A stretch of DNA of 64,000 nucleotides. It comes from Pseudomonas duriflava (GTDB lineage: Bacteria > Pseudomonadota > Gammaproteobacteria > Pseudomonadales > Pseudomonadaceae). A program made the translations under genes and the position numbers. Numbering within the stretch: the stretch's first letter is position 1; each line of letters opens with the position of its first letter. Location: contig NZ_VLKY01000005.1 of NCBI RefSeq assembly GCF_007830155.1, positions 124,001 through 188,000 on the forward strand, in the 5' to 3' direction. Below, piece after piece: positions 1 to 9,778 of this stretch. Below the pieces are notes generated by a model, which was not told where the DNA came from, searched no databases, and was given only the letters and a program-made list of their open reading frames with translations.

Positions 1-535
1 GAGAGGCAGGGCCTAAATCGCGCTGAATGTTAAAGTCCTTGAGCTTAAGCTTGGTCGTACCTTCAAAACCGGCACGATAACCGCCCCATGGATCCTTACC
101 CTGCCCCATTAGCGTAGCCTTGATGACTACAGGTTTGGTTACGCCATTCAAGGTCAGGTTACCTTCGATATCGGCTGTCTTGTCACCCGTCGAAGTGATT
201 TTGGTGGACTCGAACGTAGCAGTCGGATGCGCCGATACATTCAGGAAATCCGCACTGCGCAGATGTTTGTCACGCTCAGCGTGATTGGTATCAACGCTAT
301 CGGTTTTAATTGTGACGCTAACCTTGTCAGCGGCAGGGTTCTTCTCGTCATACGTGAAGCGGCCGTCAAAGTCGTTGAACGTACCATACAGCCAGCTATA
401 ACCCAGGTGCTGGATACGGAATTGAATGAAGGCATGCTGGCCTTCCTTGTCAATCTTATAGTCCGCAGCCATGGCGTGGCCAGCAGATAACAGGGCACCG
501 CCCAGTGCTAGTGCCGCGAATGTTTTCTTCAGCAT
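1..535 (-). CDS. yceI: YceI family periplasmic protein (3' end cut off by window edge)
   Basis: The product starts [13 protein letters not shown] and has a signal peptide ending near AMA-ADYKID, followed by the YceI lipocalin-like beta-barrel sequence ([20 protein letters not shown], then [14 protein letters not shown] and [11 protein letters not shown]). YceI proteins are periplasmic and bind isoprenoid-type lipids; the exact role here is unknown. The ATG at 535 has a good ribosome binding site (AGGAGA) just upstream. The reading frame stays open to base 1, so the C-terminus lies outside the window. It is downstream of a cytochrome b561 gene on the same strand, the same pairing as E. coli yceJ-yceI, so the two are probably co-transcribed. 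About 178 codons are visible. Confidence 0.93.
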   Translation of the reverse strand, partial: MLKKTFAALALGGALLSAGHAMAADYKIDKEGQHAFIQFRIQHLGYSWLYGTFNDFDGRFTYDEKNPAADKVSVTIKTDSVDTNHAERDKHLRSADFLNVSAHPTATFESTKITSTGDKTADIEGNLTLNGVTKPVVIKATLMGQGKDPWGGYRAGFEGTTKLKLKDFNIQRDLGPAS

Positions 536-563
536 TGCCTTTCTCTCCTGTTTAACGTGAGGG

Positions 564-1112
564 TTACGTTCGCGCACGACCCAACATTTTCAATAACGTA
601 GTGTCGCGATCGATAAAGTGATGCTTGAGCGCAGCCAGCATGTGCAGCGCACTGAGTATGATTAGAGTCCAGGCAAGCCATAGATGTACAACGCCCGCCT
701 GATCAGCTTGATCCCGCCATCCGTACAGCGTTGCCGGAACCTCAAACCAGCCGAAGACACTGATGGGCTGTCCTTCGGCTGTGGAAATAAGATATCCCGC
801 TATCATTACGCCCAGCATGAGCGCATACAGAACAAAATGACCAACCTTGGCAACCCGTCGCGTTAGAACACTGCCTTCGACAGGCGGTGGAGCACTGACA
901 AAACGCCAGACGATACGCAATATCAAGGTAATCAACAGCAAAATGCCGATTCCCTTGTGCAATTCGGGCGCACGGTGATACCACGGACTGTAATAATCCA
1001 ACTCTCGCATCCATAAGCCCAGCCAGAACAAGGCGACGATAGCTATAGCCATGATCCAGTGTGTCACGACGCTAACCAAACCATAACGGTTCTTTTCGTT
1101 ACGCCATCCCAT
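564..1112 (-). CDS. Cytochrome b561 family membrane protein
   Basis: This is a small integral membrane b-type cytochrome with four predicted transmembrane helices. His residues suited to heme ligation sit in the helices (SVVTHWIM near the N-terminus, [17 protein letters not shown] and [11 protein letters not shown] near the end). Family members pass electrons between quinol and periplasmic acceptors. The start [11 protein letters not shown] is typical of the family. The ATG at 1112 is preceded by AAGGGTGG at good spacing; an in-frame GTG three codons earlier (1121) is less likely. The gene sits 28 bases upstream of the yceI-like gene, forming a yceJ-yceI type pair. Confidence 0.92.
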   Translation of the reverse strand: MGWRNEKNRYGLVSVVTHWIMAIAIVALFWLGLWMRELDYYSPWYHRAPELHKGIGILLLITLILRIVWRFVSAPPPVEGSVLTRRVAKVGHFVLYALMLGVMIAGYLISTAEGQPISVFGWFEVPATLYGWRDQADQAGVVHLWLAWTLIILSALHMLAALKHHFIDRDTTLLKMLGRART

Positions 1113-1261
1113 GGGTACCACCCTTACTTTTTGCTTGCGGCAAGCCTAACTGTAAACGTATCGAATGAAAGCGGAAAAACTCGTTAGAATTAATCCAAAT
1201 ATTCGATGAAAAAAGAGGCTACCAAGAAGATGGCTGGTAAATGCTTGCAGGAGGTGGCATG

Positions 1262-1300
1262 AAGAGAGAGAAACCGCCTACTCAAACGTAGGCGGCTGAA
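1262..1300 (-). terminator. Rho-independent terminator after the amine oxidase gene
   Basis: CCGCCTA at 1274-1280 pairs with TAGGCGG at 1289-1295 (7 bp, 8-base loop). On the minus strand the stem is followed by TTTCTCTCTCTTC. It lies just past the stop of the amine oxidase gene. Confidence 0.75.
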
Positions 1301-1312
1301 ACAATCAGTAAA

Positions 1313-2860
1313 TCAGTTGCGCCAGAACAACAGGCGGGAAAAGAAGCCCTTTTTTTCACCATTAGCGTTGACTAGCGTTGGAATGGCCTCTGGTTTCTTA
1401 CTTTCTGCCTGCTTATCCGGCACGCTCACTACTTTGCCAGCAGCCAAGTCAGTAATTTGTCTAGCCGCCCGCTGCCCACTGGCCAATGCTCCCTCAAGCG
1501 TACCGGGGTACAAGGCATCAGTATGCTCACCAGCAAAGACGATGCGCCCTTGAGGTTGCTCCCACACGCGCCAGAAGCGGCTGACTTGCCCAGGCCCATA
1601 GGCTAGGTAGGAACCACCTACACCAGGATCGGTACTGTAGCGACGTACCTCATAGCCGGAAAACGCACCACGCGCCTTGGGATAAAAAGTATTGAAGCGG
1701 ATCAATACCTGATCGACCAACTGGCGATCGCTAAAGGCTTGCATGACGCGTGCATTGTCACCCGACAGGTTGATCAATACATTCGCCCCACCTTTTACGG
1801 CCGGTTCGATCCAAAGCATGCCCAGGCCCTGATCACTAAAGATCTCTCCAGAAAGCCGCGCCTTGCTGTCCCACACGGGCGTCTTGAACTTCAAGAGAAT
1901 CTGGTCGCGCCATCCATAGTTGGTACCTTTGATGGCAGCTTTCCGGGCATCGCTCAGCTCAGGAGTCAACTGAATGTTGCCCAACGCACGCAACGGTACA
2001 GCCAACACAACATAGTCAGCGTGGTAGCCCGTAGGGCCAACCTTAACTGTCACGCCATCCTTGTCCTGAACAATGCCGGACACTTTTGCGTTGGTCTTGA
2101 CCGTTTTGATCTCTTTGATAAAAGCCTTCGCCAGAACATTGCTACCGCCTGGCAGGCGCGCTGTCCGCAGGTCTGCATCGCTTACATTACGGTAGACCCT
2201 CATCTGTTGCGCCAGATAGAGCAACGACAGACGGGACGGCTCGTCATAGCGCGAGCGAATACGCTGATTGATCAGCTTACGGGCTAGCGGTGGCAAATTC
2301 TGCTTGTCCAGCCAAATCGCCACGTTCATCTGATCCAACGCAAACAGACTTTTAGAAGCCAACGGCTTGAGAGGATCGTCAATGGAAGCCGCCAACGCGT
2401 CCAGCGCCGTCTCGACCCGCTTGAGCGCAGCGCTTACATCCGGCATTTTCTTAGCCAGATCGTCGACCGAATAATAGTTACCCTCAATCAGATAACCCGG
2501 TTCGCGCACAAAGCTCGGTGCATCAATGGTCTTGATCTTGAAGGTATCGAGATAATTGTTTAAAGCCGGCTGCGCCTTGCCGTTACCAATCCACTCGCTG
2601 GTTGCCAATGCCGATCGTCCACCGGCGGAAGACTTAGCCTCCAGCAAGGTGACCTGCCATCCCGCTTTTTGCAATTCATAGGCCGAGGCTAAACCGGCCA
2701 TGCCAGCGCCAATAACAATGGCTGACCGCTGATTTCCCTGAGCAGGTTTTTCTACGGCCTTCTCGACCGGCTTTTCTGTTTTACCCGCACCCAGCGTGGT
2801 AACGCTGAACATCCCACACACTGCAAGCGCTCCAACGCGCGCTAAACGTACCGACATCAT
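1313..2860 (-). CDS. Flavin monoamine oxidase family protein, exported
   Basis: The 515-residue protein has an N-terminal signal-like segment (residues 1-25), a Lys/Glu/Pro-rich linker, then the FAD dinucleotide fold (IVIGAGMAGLASAYEL near 48-63) with the acidic residue EAKSSAGGRS that binds ribose. The C-terminal FAD motif is RIVFAGEHTDALYPGTLEGAL. These are hallmarks of the amine oxidase/MAO superfamily. The substrate cannot be read from the sequence; oxidation of primary or polyamines is plausible. It starts with two consecutive ATG codons, and either could be used. The gene is transcribed divergently from bioA and ends in its own terminator. Confidence 0.88.
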   Translation of the reverse strand: MMSVRLARVGALAVCGMFSVTTLGAGKTEKPVEKAVEKPAQGNQRSAIVIGAGMAGLASAYELQKAGWQVTLLEAKSSAGGRSALATSEWIGNGKAQPALNNYLDTFKIKTIDAPSFVREPGYLIEGNYYSVDDLAKKMPDVSAALKRVETALDALAASIDDPLKPLASKSLFALDQMNVAIWLDKQNLPPLARKLINQRIRSRYDEPSRLSLLYLAQQMRVYRNVSDADLRTARLPGGSNVLAKAFIKEIKTVKTNAKVSGIVQDKDGVTVKVGPTGYHADYVVLAVPLRALGNIQLTPELSDARKAAIKGTNYGWRDQILLKFKTPVWDSKARLSGEIFSDQGLGMLWIEPAVKGGANVLINLSGDNARVMQAFSDRQLVDQVLIRFNTFYPKARGAFSGYEVRRYSTDPGVGGSYLAYGPGQVSRFWRVWEQPQGRIVFAGEHTDALYPGTLEGALASGQRAARQITDLAAGKVVSVPDKQAESKKPEAIPTLVNANGEKKGFFSRLLFWRN

Positions 2861-2987
2861 CCAGACTCCTCAGCCCCAACGGCGGTGCGCAGCATACGCG
2901 AGCGAAGCGGCGTCCACTAGACACGCCTTGCTACCATTCGGAGCATTGGCATAGGCTTGCCACGCAATCGAATCTGGAGGGCCTACC

Positions 2988-4391
2988 ATGAGCCTCAATG
3001 CCCAGTGGATGCAGCGCGACCTTAACGTGCTGTGGCATCCCTGCACCCAAATGAAAGACCACGAGCACCTGCCAGTCATCCCGATCAAATCCGGGCGTGG
3101 CGTGTGGCTGGAAGACTTCGACGGCAATCGCTACCTGGACGCCGTCAGCTCCTGGTGGGTCAACGTGTTTGGCCATGCGAATCCTCGGATCAACCAGCGT
3201 ATCAAGGATCAGGTCGACCAGTTGGAGCATGTCATTCTGGCTGGCTTCAGCCATCAGCCGGTCATTGAACTGTCCGAACGACTGGTGCAGCTGACCCCGG
3301 CCGGGCTGGATCGCGTGTTTTATGCCGACAACGGTTCGTCCTGTATCGAAGTCGCCCTAAAAATGAGCTATCACTACTGGCTCAACTGCGGTCACCCGGA
3401 AAAGAAACGCTTTATCACCCTGACGAATAGCTATCACGGCGAAACGGTGGCGGCAATGTCGGTGGGTGATGTGGCCTTGTTCACCGAGACTTACAAATCG
3501 CTACTGCTGGATACCATTAAAGTCCCTAGCCCAGACTGCTATTTACGTCCTGATGGCGTGGATTGGGAAACCCATTCGCGTACGCTCTTCCAGCATATGG
3601 AACAGGCGCTGGCCGAGCATCATCAGGAAGTAGCCGCCGTTATCGTCGAACCGTTGATTCAAGGCGCTGGCGGCATGCGGATGTATCACCCGGTTTATCT
3701 AAAGCTGCTGCGTGAAGCGTGCGACCGCTACGGTGTACACTTGATCCACGACGAAATCGCCGTAGGATTCGGCCGGACCGGCACAATGTTCGCCTGCGAG
3801 CAGGCCGGAATCCGACCGGACTTCCTGTGTCTATCCAAGGCCCTGACGGGAGGTTACCTGCCGTTAGCGGCCTGCCTGACAACCAACAAGGTCTACCAGG
3901 CGTTTTATGACGAGTACGACACCCTACGCGCCTTCCTGCACTCGCACAGCTATACAGGCAACCCCTTGGCCTGTGCCGCCGCGCTCGCCACGCTGGACAT
4001 TTTTGCCAAAGACAATGTGATTGAGGCTAACCGCGCACTGGCGACACGCATGCAACAGGCCACACAGCATCTGGTCGATCATCCGCACGTCGCGGAAGTA
4101 CGCCAGACCGGCATGGCGCTGGCCATCGAGATGGTTCAAGACAAAGCAGGCAAGACGCCCTATCCCTGGCAGGAGCGCCGCGGACTCAAGGTCTTCCAGC
4201 ATGGCCTGTCGCGCGGTGCCCTGCTCCGCCCCTTAGGCAACGTAGTCTATTTCCTTCCGCCCTATATCATCACACCGGAAGAGATCGATTTTTTGGCTGA
4301 AGTGGCGAGCGAAGGGATTGATCTGGCGACTCGTGATCAGGTCAGCGTGGCGGTGAGCTCACACCATCCAGACTTTCGCGATCCGGGCTAA
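2988..4391 (+). CDS. bioA: Adenosylmethionine--8-amino-7-oxononanoate aminotransferase
   Basis: BioA converts 7-keto-8-aminopelargonate to 7,8-diaminopelargonate in biotin synthesis, using S-adenosylmethionine as amino donor. The 467-residue class III aminotransferase has the BioA signatures VSSWWVN (near 53-59), NGSSCIEVALKM (near 115-126), NSYHGET (near 148-153) and HDEIAVGFGRTG (near 254-265). The PLP lysine is K284 in LSKALTGGYLPLA. The ATG is preceded by GGAGG. It stands alone as a single-gene unit; the other bio genes are not nearby, as is usual in Pseudomonas. It ends at a strong bidirectional terminator shared with trxB. Confidence 0.96.
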   Translation: MSLNAQWMQRDLNVLWHPCTQMKDHEHLPVIPIKSGRGVWLEDFDGNRYLDAVSSWWVNVFGHANPRINQRIKDQVDQLEHVILAGFSHQPVIELSERLVQLTPAGLDRVFYADNGSSCIEVALKMSYHYWLNCGHPEKKRFITLTNSYHGETVAAMSVGDVALFTETYKSLLLDTIKVPSPDCYLRPDGVDWETHSRTLFQHMEQALAEHHQEVAAVIVEPLIQGAGGMRMYHPVYLKLLREACDRYGVHLIHDEIAVGFGRTGTMFACEQAGIRPDFLCLSKALTGGYLPLAACLTTNKVYQAFYDEYDTLRAFLHSHSYTGNPLACAAALATLDIFAKDNVIEANRALATRMQQATQHLVDHPHVAEVRQTGMALAIEMVQDKAGKTPYPWQERRGLKVFQHGLSRGALLRPLGNVVYFLPPYIITPEEIDFLAEVASEGIDLATRDQVSVAVSSHHPDFRDPG

Positions 4392-4433
4392 AAGTTGAGC
4401 GTAATACGCTCCAAGCCTTTTCACCCCAATAAA

Positions 4434-4466
4434 AAGAAGCCCCGCCGAAGCGGGGTTTCTTTTTAT
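4434..4466. terminator. Bidirectional terminator between bioA and trxB
   Basis: The stem GCCCCGC / GCGGGGT with loop CGAA is flanked by an A-run on the left and TTTCTTTTTATT on the right, so it can work for both convergent genes. Confidence 0.9.
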
Positions 4467-4490
4467 TCAATCCTGACGACCTATCAAGGT

Positions 4491-5489
<999 letters not shown>

Positions 5490-5490
5490 T

Positions 5491-5545
5491 TACCAAGAAA
5501 AAGGGCTGTCACAACACCAGGGGAAGGCTTATAAGCGTGACAGCC
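5491..5545 (-). terminator. Rho-independent terminator downstream of the peroxiredoxin gene
   Basis: GGGCTGTCAC (5503-5512) and GTGACAGCCC (5536-5545) form a perfect 10-bp stem. On the minus strand it is followed by TTTTTCTT. This separates the peroxiredoxin gene from trxB. Confidence 0.85.
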
Positions 5546-5630
5546 CGGGAATCGTGCGGGTAACCCCGCGCTCAGTTCCAGACACAGGGCCTGAAAACCG
5601 GCTACTCACTTGTCGCCGGCCATTACATGA

Positions 5631-6230
5631 TTACAGATTATGCGCATTTTCGGCCAGGTAAGCAGCCACACCCTCCGCGTCGGCCCGCATGCCTTTATCG
5701 CCTTTGCGCCAACCGGCCGGGCAGACTTCTCCTCCCGCCTCGATGAATTGTAAAGCCTCGACCATACGTACCATTTCATCAACCTCACGCCCCAGCGAAA
5801 GATTGTTTACCACCTGATGCTGGACCACGCCATTTTTATCGATCAGGAAGGAGGCGCGCAGCGCCACACCATCAGCATGCTCGATACCATAGGCCCGAAT
5901 GATGTCATGCTTGACGTCAGCAACCATGGGAAACTCGATTGGACCGATGCCTCCTTTTTCGACCGGCGTGTTGCGCCAGGCGTAATGGGTAACGGTGGAA
6001 TCAATGGATACCCCGACCACCTGTACGCCCAACTGGCGAAATGTAGTCATGCGATTGTTATGGGCGATGATTTCCGAGGGGCAAACAAAGGTGAAATCCA
6101 GCGGCCAGAAAAACAAGACTACATACTGGCCCCGCAGGCTCGACAATTGAAAATTGTCGATAATGGAGCCATCGCCCAACACAGCAGGAGCTGTAAAATT
6201 CGGGGCCTGTCTGTTTACCAGAACGCTCAT
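5631..6230 (-). CDS. Typical 2-Cys peroxiredoxin (AhpC/Prx1 family)
   Basis: This 199-residue thiol peroxidase reduces H2O2 and organic peroxides. The peroxidatic cysteine is C50 in FTFVCPSE and the resolving cysteine is C170 in GGEVCPAGW, the pattern of typical 2-Cys enzymes. Because trxB lies just downstream, thioredoxin is the likely reductant; no ahpF is visible. The upstream intergenic region carries an OxyR-type site (6288-6324), so induction by peroxide is expected. It is transcribed divergently from cysZ and ends at its own terminator. Confidence 0.95.
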   Translation of the reverse strand: MSVLVNRQAPNFTAPAVLGDGSIIDNFQLSSLRGQYVVLFFWPLDFTFVCPSEIIAHNNRMTTFRQLGVQVVGVSIDSTVTHYAWRNTPVEKGGIGPIEFPMVADVKHDIIRAYGIEHADGVALRASFLIDKNGVVQHQVVNNLSLGREVDEMVRMVEALQFIEAGGEVCPAGWRKGDKGMRADAEGVAAYLAENAHNL

Positions 6231-6287
6231 TAACCTCTCCTCGCCTCAATGAATTAGCAGCGTACGCCGCCAGCTTGATTAGATAAA

Positions 6288-6324
6288 ATGGCGACTTTCA
6301 ATCCAAATCATAGGTATAGCCTAT
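6288..6324. promoter_or_regulatory. Candidate OxyR binding site upstream of the peroxiredoxin gene
   Basis: The four tetranucleotides ATGG, CAAT, ATAG and CTAT occur at exact 7-base spacing (6288, 6299, 6310, 6321). The OxyR consensus is ATAG-N7-CTAT-N7-ATAG-N7-CTAT; 14 of 16 positions match. It lies 58 bases upstream of the peroxiredoxin start, and on the minus strand TATCTA-type sequence follows it as a possible -10. It is also 94 bases upstream of cysZ. Confidence 0.72.
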
Positions 6325-6418
6325 GCGAATCCTTTAAATAAAGGCTCAATAAGCACAATTTTTCCCGAGCTGATATAGATCTATTTACCATCCCTCTTTC
6401 ATCACTTCTGGAGCTCTC

Positions 6419-7177
6419 ATGGCTACACCGTTGTCTGGCCCCTTGTATTTTGGAGAGGGCCTGAAGCTGATCTTACGGCCTGGTTTGCGGCGCTTCGTTC
6501 TTCTGCCGCTTCTAATCAATCTGACACTGTTTATTGCCACGATCGCATTTGCCCTGCGTAAGTTCGAAGGTTGGGTGAATCACCTGATGCCCGTCTTACC
6601 GCACTGGTTGAGCTTCTTAGAATACCTGCTCTGGCCTCTGTTTGTGCTACTGGTCCTGGTCATGGTGTATTTCACCTTTACCCTGGTGGCCAACATCATT
6701 GCTGCACCGTTCAATGGCTTCTTATCAGAAAAGGTGGAGGTCGTAGTACGTGGAACCGATGATTTCCCTCCATTCAGCGTAGGAGAGCTAGTCGCCATGA
6801 TCCCGCGAACCATGGCTCGTGAATTTCGCAAGCTGCGTTATTACCTGCCTCGAGCGCTCGGCCTGCTGGTCTTGTCTTTTATTCCGGGACTGAATCTGAT
6901 TGCCGCGCCGCTCTGGCTGCTGTTCGGGGTTTGGATGATGGCGGTACAGTACCTGGATTACCCGGCGGATAACCACAAGCTGGGCTTTATCGAAATGCTT
7001 GAATGGTTACGTCGCAAAAGGCTGAGAAGTCTTGGATTTGGCGGCATCACTTACTTGGCGTTGCTGGTGCCACTGTTGAATGTGGTATTCATGCCTGCTG
7101 CTGTAGCAGGCGCGACCTTGTTCTGGATACGGGAAGGCGGTACTCAGGCCCTGCCTTCCGCGCGCGCGCCTCGCTGA
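6419..7177 (+). CDS. cysZ: Sulfate transporter CysZ
   Basis: CysZ is an inner-membrane protein that brings sulfate into the cell for cysteine synthesis. The 252-residue product begins [30 protein letters not shown], a segment strongly typical of CysZ. It has hydrophobic helices near residues 25-45, 65-95, 140-175 and 205-235, with a conserved [13 protein letters not shown] segment between the second and third. The ATG has GGAG six bases upstream. Its position beside trxB is one I recall from Pseudomonas genomes. Confidence 0.94.
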   Translation: MATPLSGPLYFGEGLKLILRPGLRRFVLLPLLINLTLFIATIAFALRKFEGWVNHLMPVLPHWLSFLEYLLWPLFVLLVLVMVYFTFTLVANIIAAPFNGFLSEKVEVVVRGTDDFPPFSVGELVAMIPRTMAREFRKLRYYLPRALGLLVLSFIPGLNLIAAPLWLLFGVWMMAVQYLDYPADNHKLGFIEMLEWLRRKRLRSLGFGGITYLALLVPLLNVVFMPAAVAGATLFWIREGGTQALPSARAPR

Positions 7178-7183
7178 GAAACA

Positions 7184-7223
7184 CCTGATTCAGGCCAGAG
7201 CTTTTTCGATGGCCTGAATCAGG
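7184..7223. repeat. 13-bp perfect inverted repeat spanning the end of the glutathione peroxidase gene
   Basis: CCTGATTCAGGCC (7184-7196) and GGCCTGAATCAGG (7211-7223) are exact reverse complements with a 14-base loop. The peroxidase stop codon lies inside one arm. It sits between two convergent genes and may serve as a terminator, but T-tracts are weak on both sides (TGTTTCT on the minus strand). Confidence 0.6.
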
Positions 7224-7672
7224 ACCGGATCGTCCGGCGCAGTACGGGGGCTGAAGCGCGCCAGAACCCGGCCGTCAGGGCCGACGAGAAACTTTTCAAA
7301 GTTCCACGTGATATCCCCGGGAAATTCGGCGCCCTCGCCTGCCAACTGACGATACAGCGTATGCCGGCTCGGTCCGTTCACGTCGAGCTTGCTGGACAGC
7401 GGAAAGCTAACACCATAGTTCAAGCTGCAAAAGTGCTGAATTTCTTCCTCGCTGCCCGGCTCCTGACCGGCAAACTGATTGCAGGGAATCCCCAGAATCA
7501 CCAAGCCTTGATCACGATAGGCCTGGTACAGTGCTTCTAGGCCGGCATACTGGGGTGTGAGTCCACACTTGGACGCCACATTGACCACCAACACGACCTT
7601 ACCCTTGTAGGACGCGAGAGGAAGTTCCTGTCCATCGATCCCGCGCAAAGTGAGAGCGTGAAACGCACCCAT
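7190..7672 (-). CDS. Glutathione peroxidase family protein (BtuE/Gpx type)
   Basis: This 160-residue thiol peroxidase carries the tetrad of Cys-type Gpx: C36 in NVASKCGLTPQY, Q70 in GIPCNQFAGQEPG, and W123-N124 in ITWNFEKFLV. Bacterial members usually use thioredoxin or glutathione and reduce lipid hydroperoxides. There is no export signal, so it acts in the cytosol. It is downstream of slyD on the same strand, but a terminator lies between them. Confidence 0.94.
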   Translation of the reverse strand: MGAFHALTLRGIDGQELPLASYKGKVVLVVNVASKCGLTPQYAGLEALYQAYRDQGLVILGIPCNQFAGQEPGSEEEIQHFCSLNYGVSFPLSSKLDVNGPSRHTLYRQLAGEGAEFPGDITWNFEKFLVGPDGRVLARFSPRTAPDDPVLIQAIEKALA

Positions 7673-7700
7673 GCTGTACTCCTTGTGAATGCTCTAGGCG

Positions 7701-7740
7701 TAAAAAAGCGCCCGGCAGAAAGGTTCCTACCGGACGCTTT
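7701..7740 (-). terminator. Terminator of slyD
   Basis: On the minus strand AGCGTCCGG pairs with CCGGGCGCT (one G-T pair), followed by TTTTTT. It lies between slyD and the glutathione peroxidase gene. Confidence 0.8.
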
Positions 7741-7796
7741 GGCTTGGACATTCAACGACGCGTTCGTTCCACCCGCGTCTGAAAAATCCGCGCGGA

Positions 7797-8282
7797 TTAG
7801 TGCTGGTGACCACCTTCGCCGTGTACGTGGCCATGGGCAACTTCTTCGTCGGACGCATCGCGCACGTTAACGACCTTGACCTTGAAGTTCAGGCGCTGAC
7901 CAGCCAGAGGGTGGTTGCCATCAACGGTCACGTCATTGCCGTCGATGTCGCGTACGGTCACAATCTGCATACCGCCATCCGGGCCGGAAGCATGGAATTG
8001 CATACCAACTTCCAGTTCGTCCACGCCTTCGAACATTTCGCGGTTCAGCGTAGCGACTAGTTCAGGGCTGTACTCGCCATAAGCTTCTTCCGGCTCGACG
8101 GAAACGTTGAGCTCATCACCAGCCTGCTTGCCCTCGAGCGAACGCTCGAGGCCCGGAATGATGTTGCCTGCGCCGTGCAGGTATACCAGCGGGGCGCCGC
8201 CAGCGGAACTGTCGATAACCTCACCGGCGTCGTTGGTCAGGGTATAGTCGATGGAGACCGCTTTCTTGGCCGCAATCTGCAT
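7797..8282 (-). CDS. slyD: FKBP-type peptidyl-prolyl isomerase SlyD
   Basis: SlyD is a cytosolic prolyl isomerase and chaperone that also binds nickel. The 161-residue protein begins MQIAAKKAVSIDYTL, contains the split FKBP domain (GEVIDSS, PLVYLHGAGNIIPGLERSLEGK) and the inserted chaperone flap (LEVGMQFHASGPDGG). It ends in a His-rich metal-binding tail (HGHVHGEGGHQH), shorter than the E. coli tail. The ATG at 8282 has AAGG eight bases upstream. The frame stays open upstream to about 8597, but that extension is not SlyD-like and I exclude it. Confidence 0.95.
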   Translation of the reverse strand: MQIAAKKAVSIDYTLTNDAGEVIDSSAGGAPLVYLHGAGNIIPGLERSLEGKQAGDELNVSVEPEEAYGEYSPELVATLNREMFEGVDELEVGMQFHASGPDGGMQIVTVRDIDGNDVTVDGNHPLAGQRLNFKVKVVNVRDASDEEVAHGHVHGEGGHQH

Positions 8283-8654
8283 GGTGGAAACCTTCGAAAT
8301 TAAAATGAATGAAATATCAAGTGTACGCGTCAATGCGCCCGATTGCGACCCGCAGCCTGTCCGGCAGACCAGTGTAGTCGTCGGATTCATCCAGGATGCA
8401 CAGCACCATTGGACTGTCCAACTGAGTTGCGGCCATAGCCAGCACCTACGCCATGACCCACCCTGGCAACAGCGTGCCTGGGTACTTGATCCGGCCCAAC
8501 GTGCTGTACAGATCGGCAAATCATTTCCCTGCGGCTGGTGCAACCGCAACCGCGCCCATATGCTCTCCGAACACACGTTATCTTGAACGGGAACCATGTT
8601 TCCGACCTTAGCATTGTTTTATGATGCGCCCCCTTGTGTTGTCGGAACCGTTAG
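8283..8654. other. Intergenic region slyD / acyltransferase; no convincing gene
   Basis: This 372-base stretch separates divergent genes. A TATGAT hexamer at 8620-8625 could be a -10 for the plus-strand acyltransferase. On the minus strand an ATG at 8436 with AGGTG six bases upstream opens a 39-codon frame ending at 8317 (MAATQLDSPMVLCILDES...). I do not recognise it and give it little weight. Confidence 0.4.
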
Positions 8655-9569
8655 ATGCTGCATGTTTTACCCAGTGTAGTCCGTGGCCTTGTCGGAGGCC
8701 TGCTGTTGGCGCTCAATACCCTGGTCTGGTGCTGGCCCCTGTTCCTCGTCACGCTAATCAAGCTGTGCCTGCCTGTTCCCTATGTGCAGCGCCTGACCAG
8801 TCGCCTGATGAATGCCATTCACGAAGCCTGGATCAGCGGCAATCATTTCTGGATTCGCCTGGTTGGCCGTATTCACTGGGACGTTCGCGGTTTAGCTTCG
8901 CTCGATTACAAACACTCGTACCTTGTTACCAGCAATCATCAGAGCTGGGTTGATATCTTTGCCTTACAGTACTTGCTCAACCGGCATATTCGCCCCTTGA
9001 AGTTCTTTCTCAAGCAAGAGCTCATTTGGGTACCGGTGATAGGGCTATGCTGGTGGGCGCTGGATTTTCCATTCATGAAGCGCTATTCAAAGGCTTATCT
9101 GGCCCGGCACCCGGAGAAACGTGGCAAAGACCTGGAAACCACACGCCGTTCTTGCGCCCGCTTTCGCCATCAACCTGTAGGCATCTTCAATTTTCTCGAA
9201 GGCACACGCTTCACCCAGGCCAAGCATGATGCTCAAAGGGCGCCGTACCGCTATCTGCTAAACCCACGGGCTGGCGGGATCGCCTTTGCTCTCGACGCCA
9301 TGGGCGAACAACTGAACACGCTTGTTAACATTACCATTCATTATCCCAACGGTACACCAAGCTGCTGGGATCTGCTTTCAGGCCAGATCAGCGCTATTGT
9401 CGTACGGGTAGAAGAAATTCCCATACCGACCCGCTTCAAAGGCAAGAGTTATGACCAGGACCCTGATTATCGGGCCGATTTCCAAGCCTGGGTTAATGAT
9501 ATATGGCAGGCAAAGGACGATTTACTCAAGCGTCTGCATCAAGACTATCCTTCCAAGCACTACGCCTGA
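8655..9569 (+). CDS. PlsC-type acyltransferase, membrane-bound (YihG-like)
   Basis: The 304-residue protein has an N-terminal hydrophobic segment (residues 10-40). The acyltransferase block I motif HX4D appears in SNHQSWVDIF (near 94-103), and the substrate motif FLEGTR (near 181-186) stands in for the usual FPEGTR. A C-terminal region follows with EEIPIP. This pattern matches the lysophospholipid acyltransferase branch that includes E. coli YihG, which acts on lysophosphatidate at the inner membrane. The exact acyl or acceptor preference cannot be read. A 10-bp hairpin follows the gene. Confidence 0.85.
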   Translation: MLHVLPSVVRGLVGGLLLALNTLVWCWPLFLVTLIKLCLPVPYVQRLTSRLMNAIHEAWISGNHFWIRLVGRIHWDVRGLASLDYKHSYLVTSNHQSWVDIFALQYLLNRHIRPLKFFLKQELIWVPVIGLCWWALDFPFMKRYSKAYLARHPEKRGKDLETTRRSCARFRHQPVGIFNFLEGTRFTQAKHDAQRAPYRYLLNPRAGGIAFALDAMGEQLNTLVNITIHYPNGTPSCWDLLSGQISAIVVRVEEIPIPTRFKGKSYDQDPDYRADFQAWVNDIWQAKDDLLKRLHQDYPSKHYA

Positions 9570-9638
9570 GCTCTGCCACGGCTGGACCGCTTGCTTGCAG
9601 CCGGACAGAATGCTCGGCTCAACCTTGAAACGCTATGA

Positions 9639-9664
9639 CTGATGGCTAGATGAGTAGCCATCAG
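9639..9664. terminator. 10-bp hairpin after the acyltransferase gene
   Basis: CTGATGGCTA (9639-9648) and TAGCCATCAG (9655-9664) pair perfectly around a 6-base loop. There is no T-tract on either side, so it may be a weak terminator or an mRNA-end hairpin. Confidence 0.45.
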
Positions 9665-9778
9665 CCACGTTAGAAACGAGCCCAGTGCGTCAAGCCAATC
9701 CTCTCAACTCGTTTATGCAGGCATCATTTCCCAGAGAAACGGTGGATGTCCGGCTCTAGGGTAAGGCGAAGACGCCAA

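Noticed and set aside
1739-2287. 182-codon plus-strand frame opposite the amine oxidase gene
   Set aside because: No family signature, while the minus-strand oxidase has intact FAD motifs through this stretch.
8317-8436. 39-codon minus-strand frame with a fair ribosome site upstream of slyD
   Set aside because: Too short to judge without comparison to relatives; not recognised. Mentioned only as a possibility in the gap description.
8283-8597. N-terminal extension of slyD by about 105 codons
   Set aside because: The extension is Trp/Cys/Arg-rich and unlike SlyD; the ATG at 8282 gives the normal family start.
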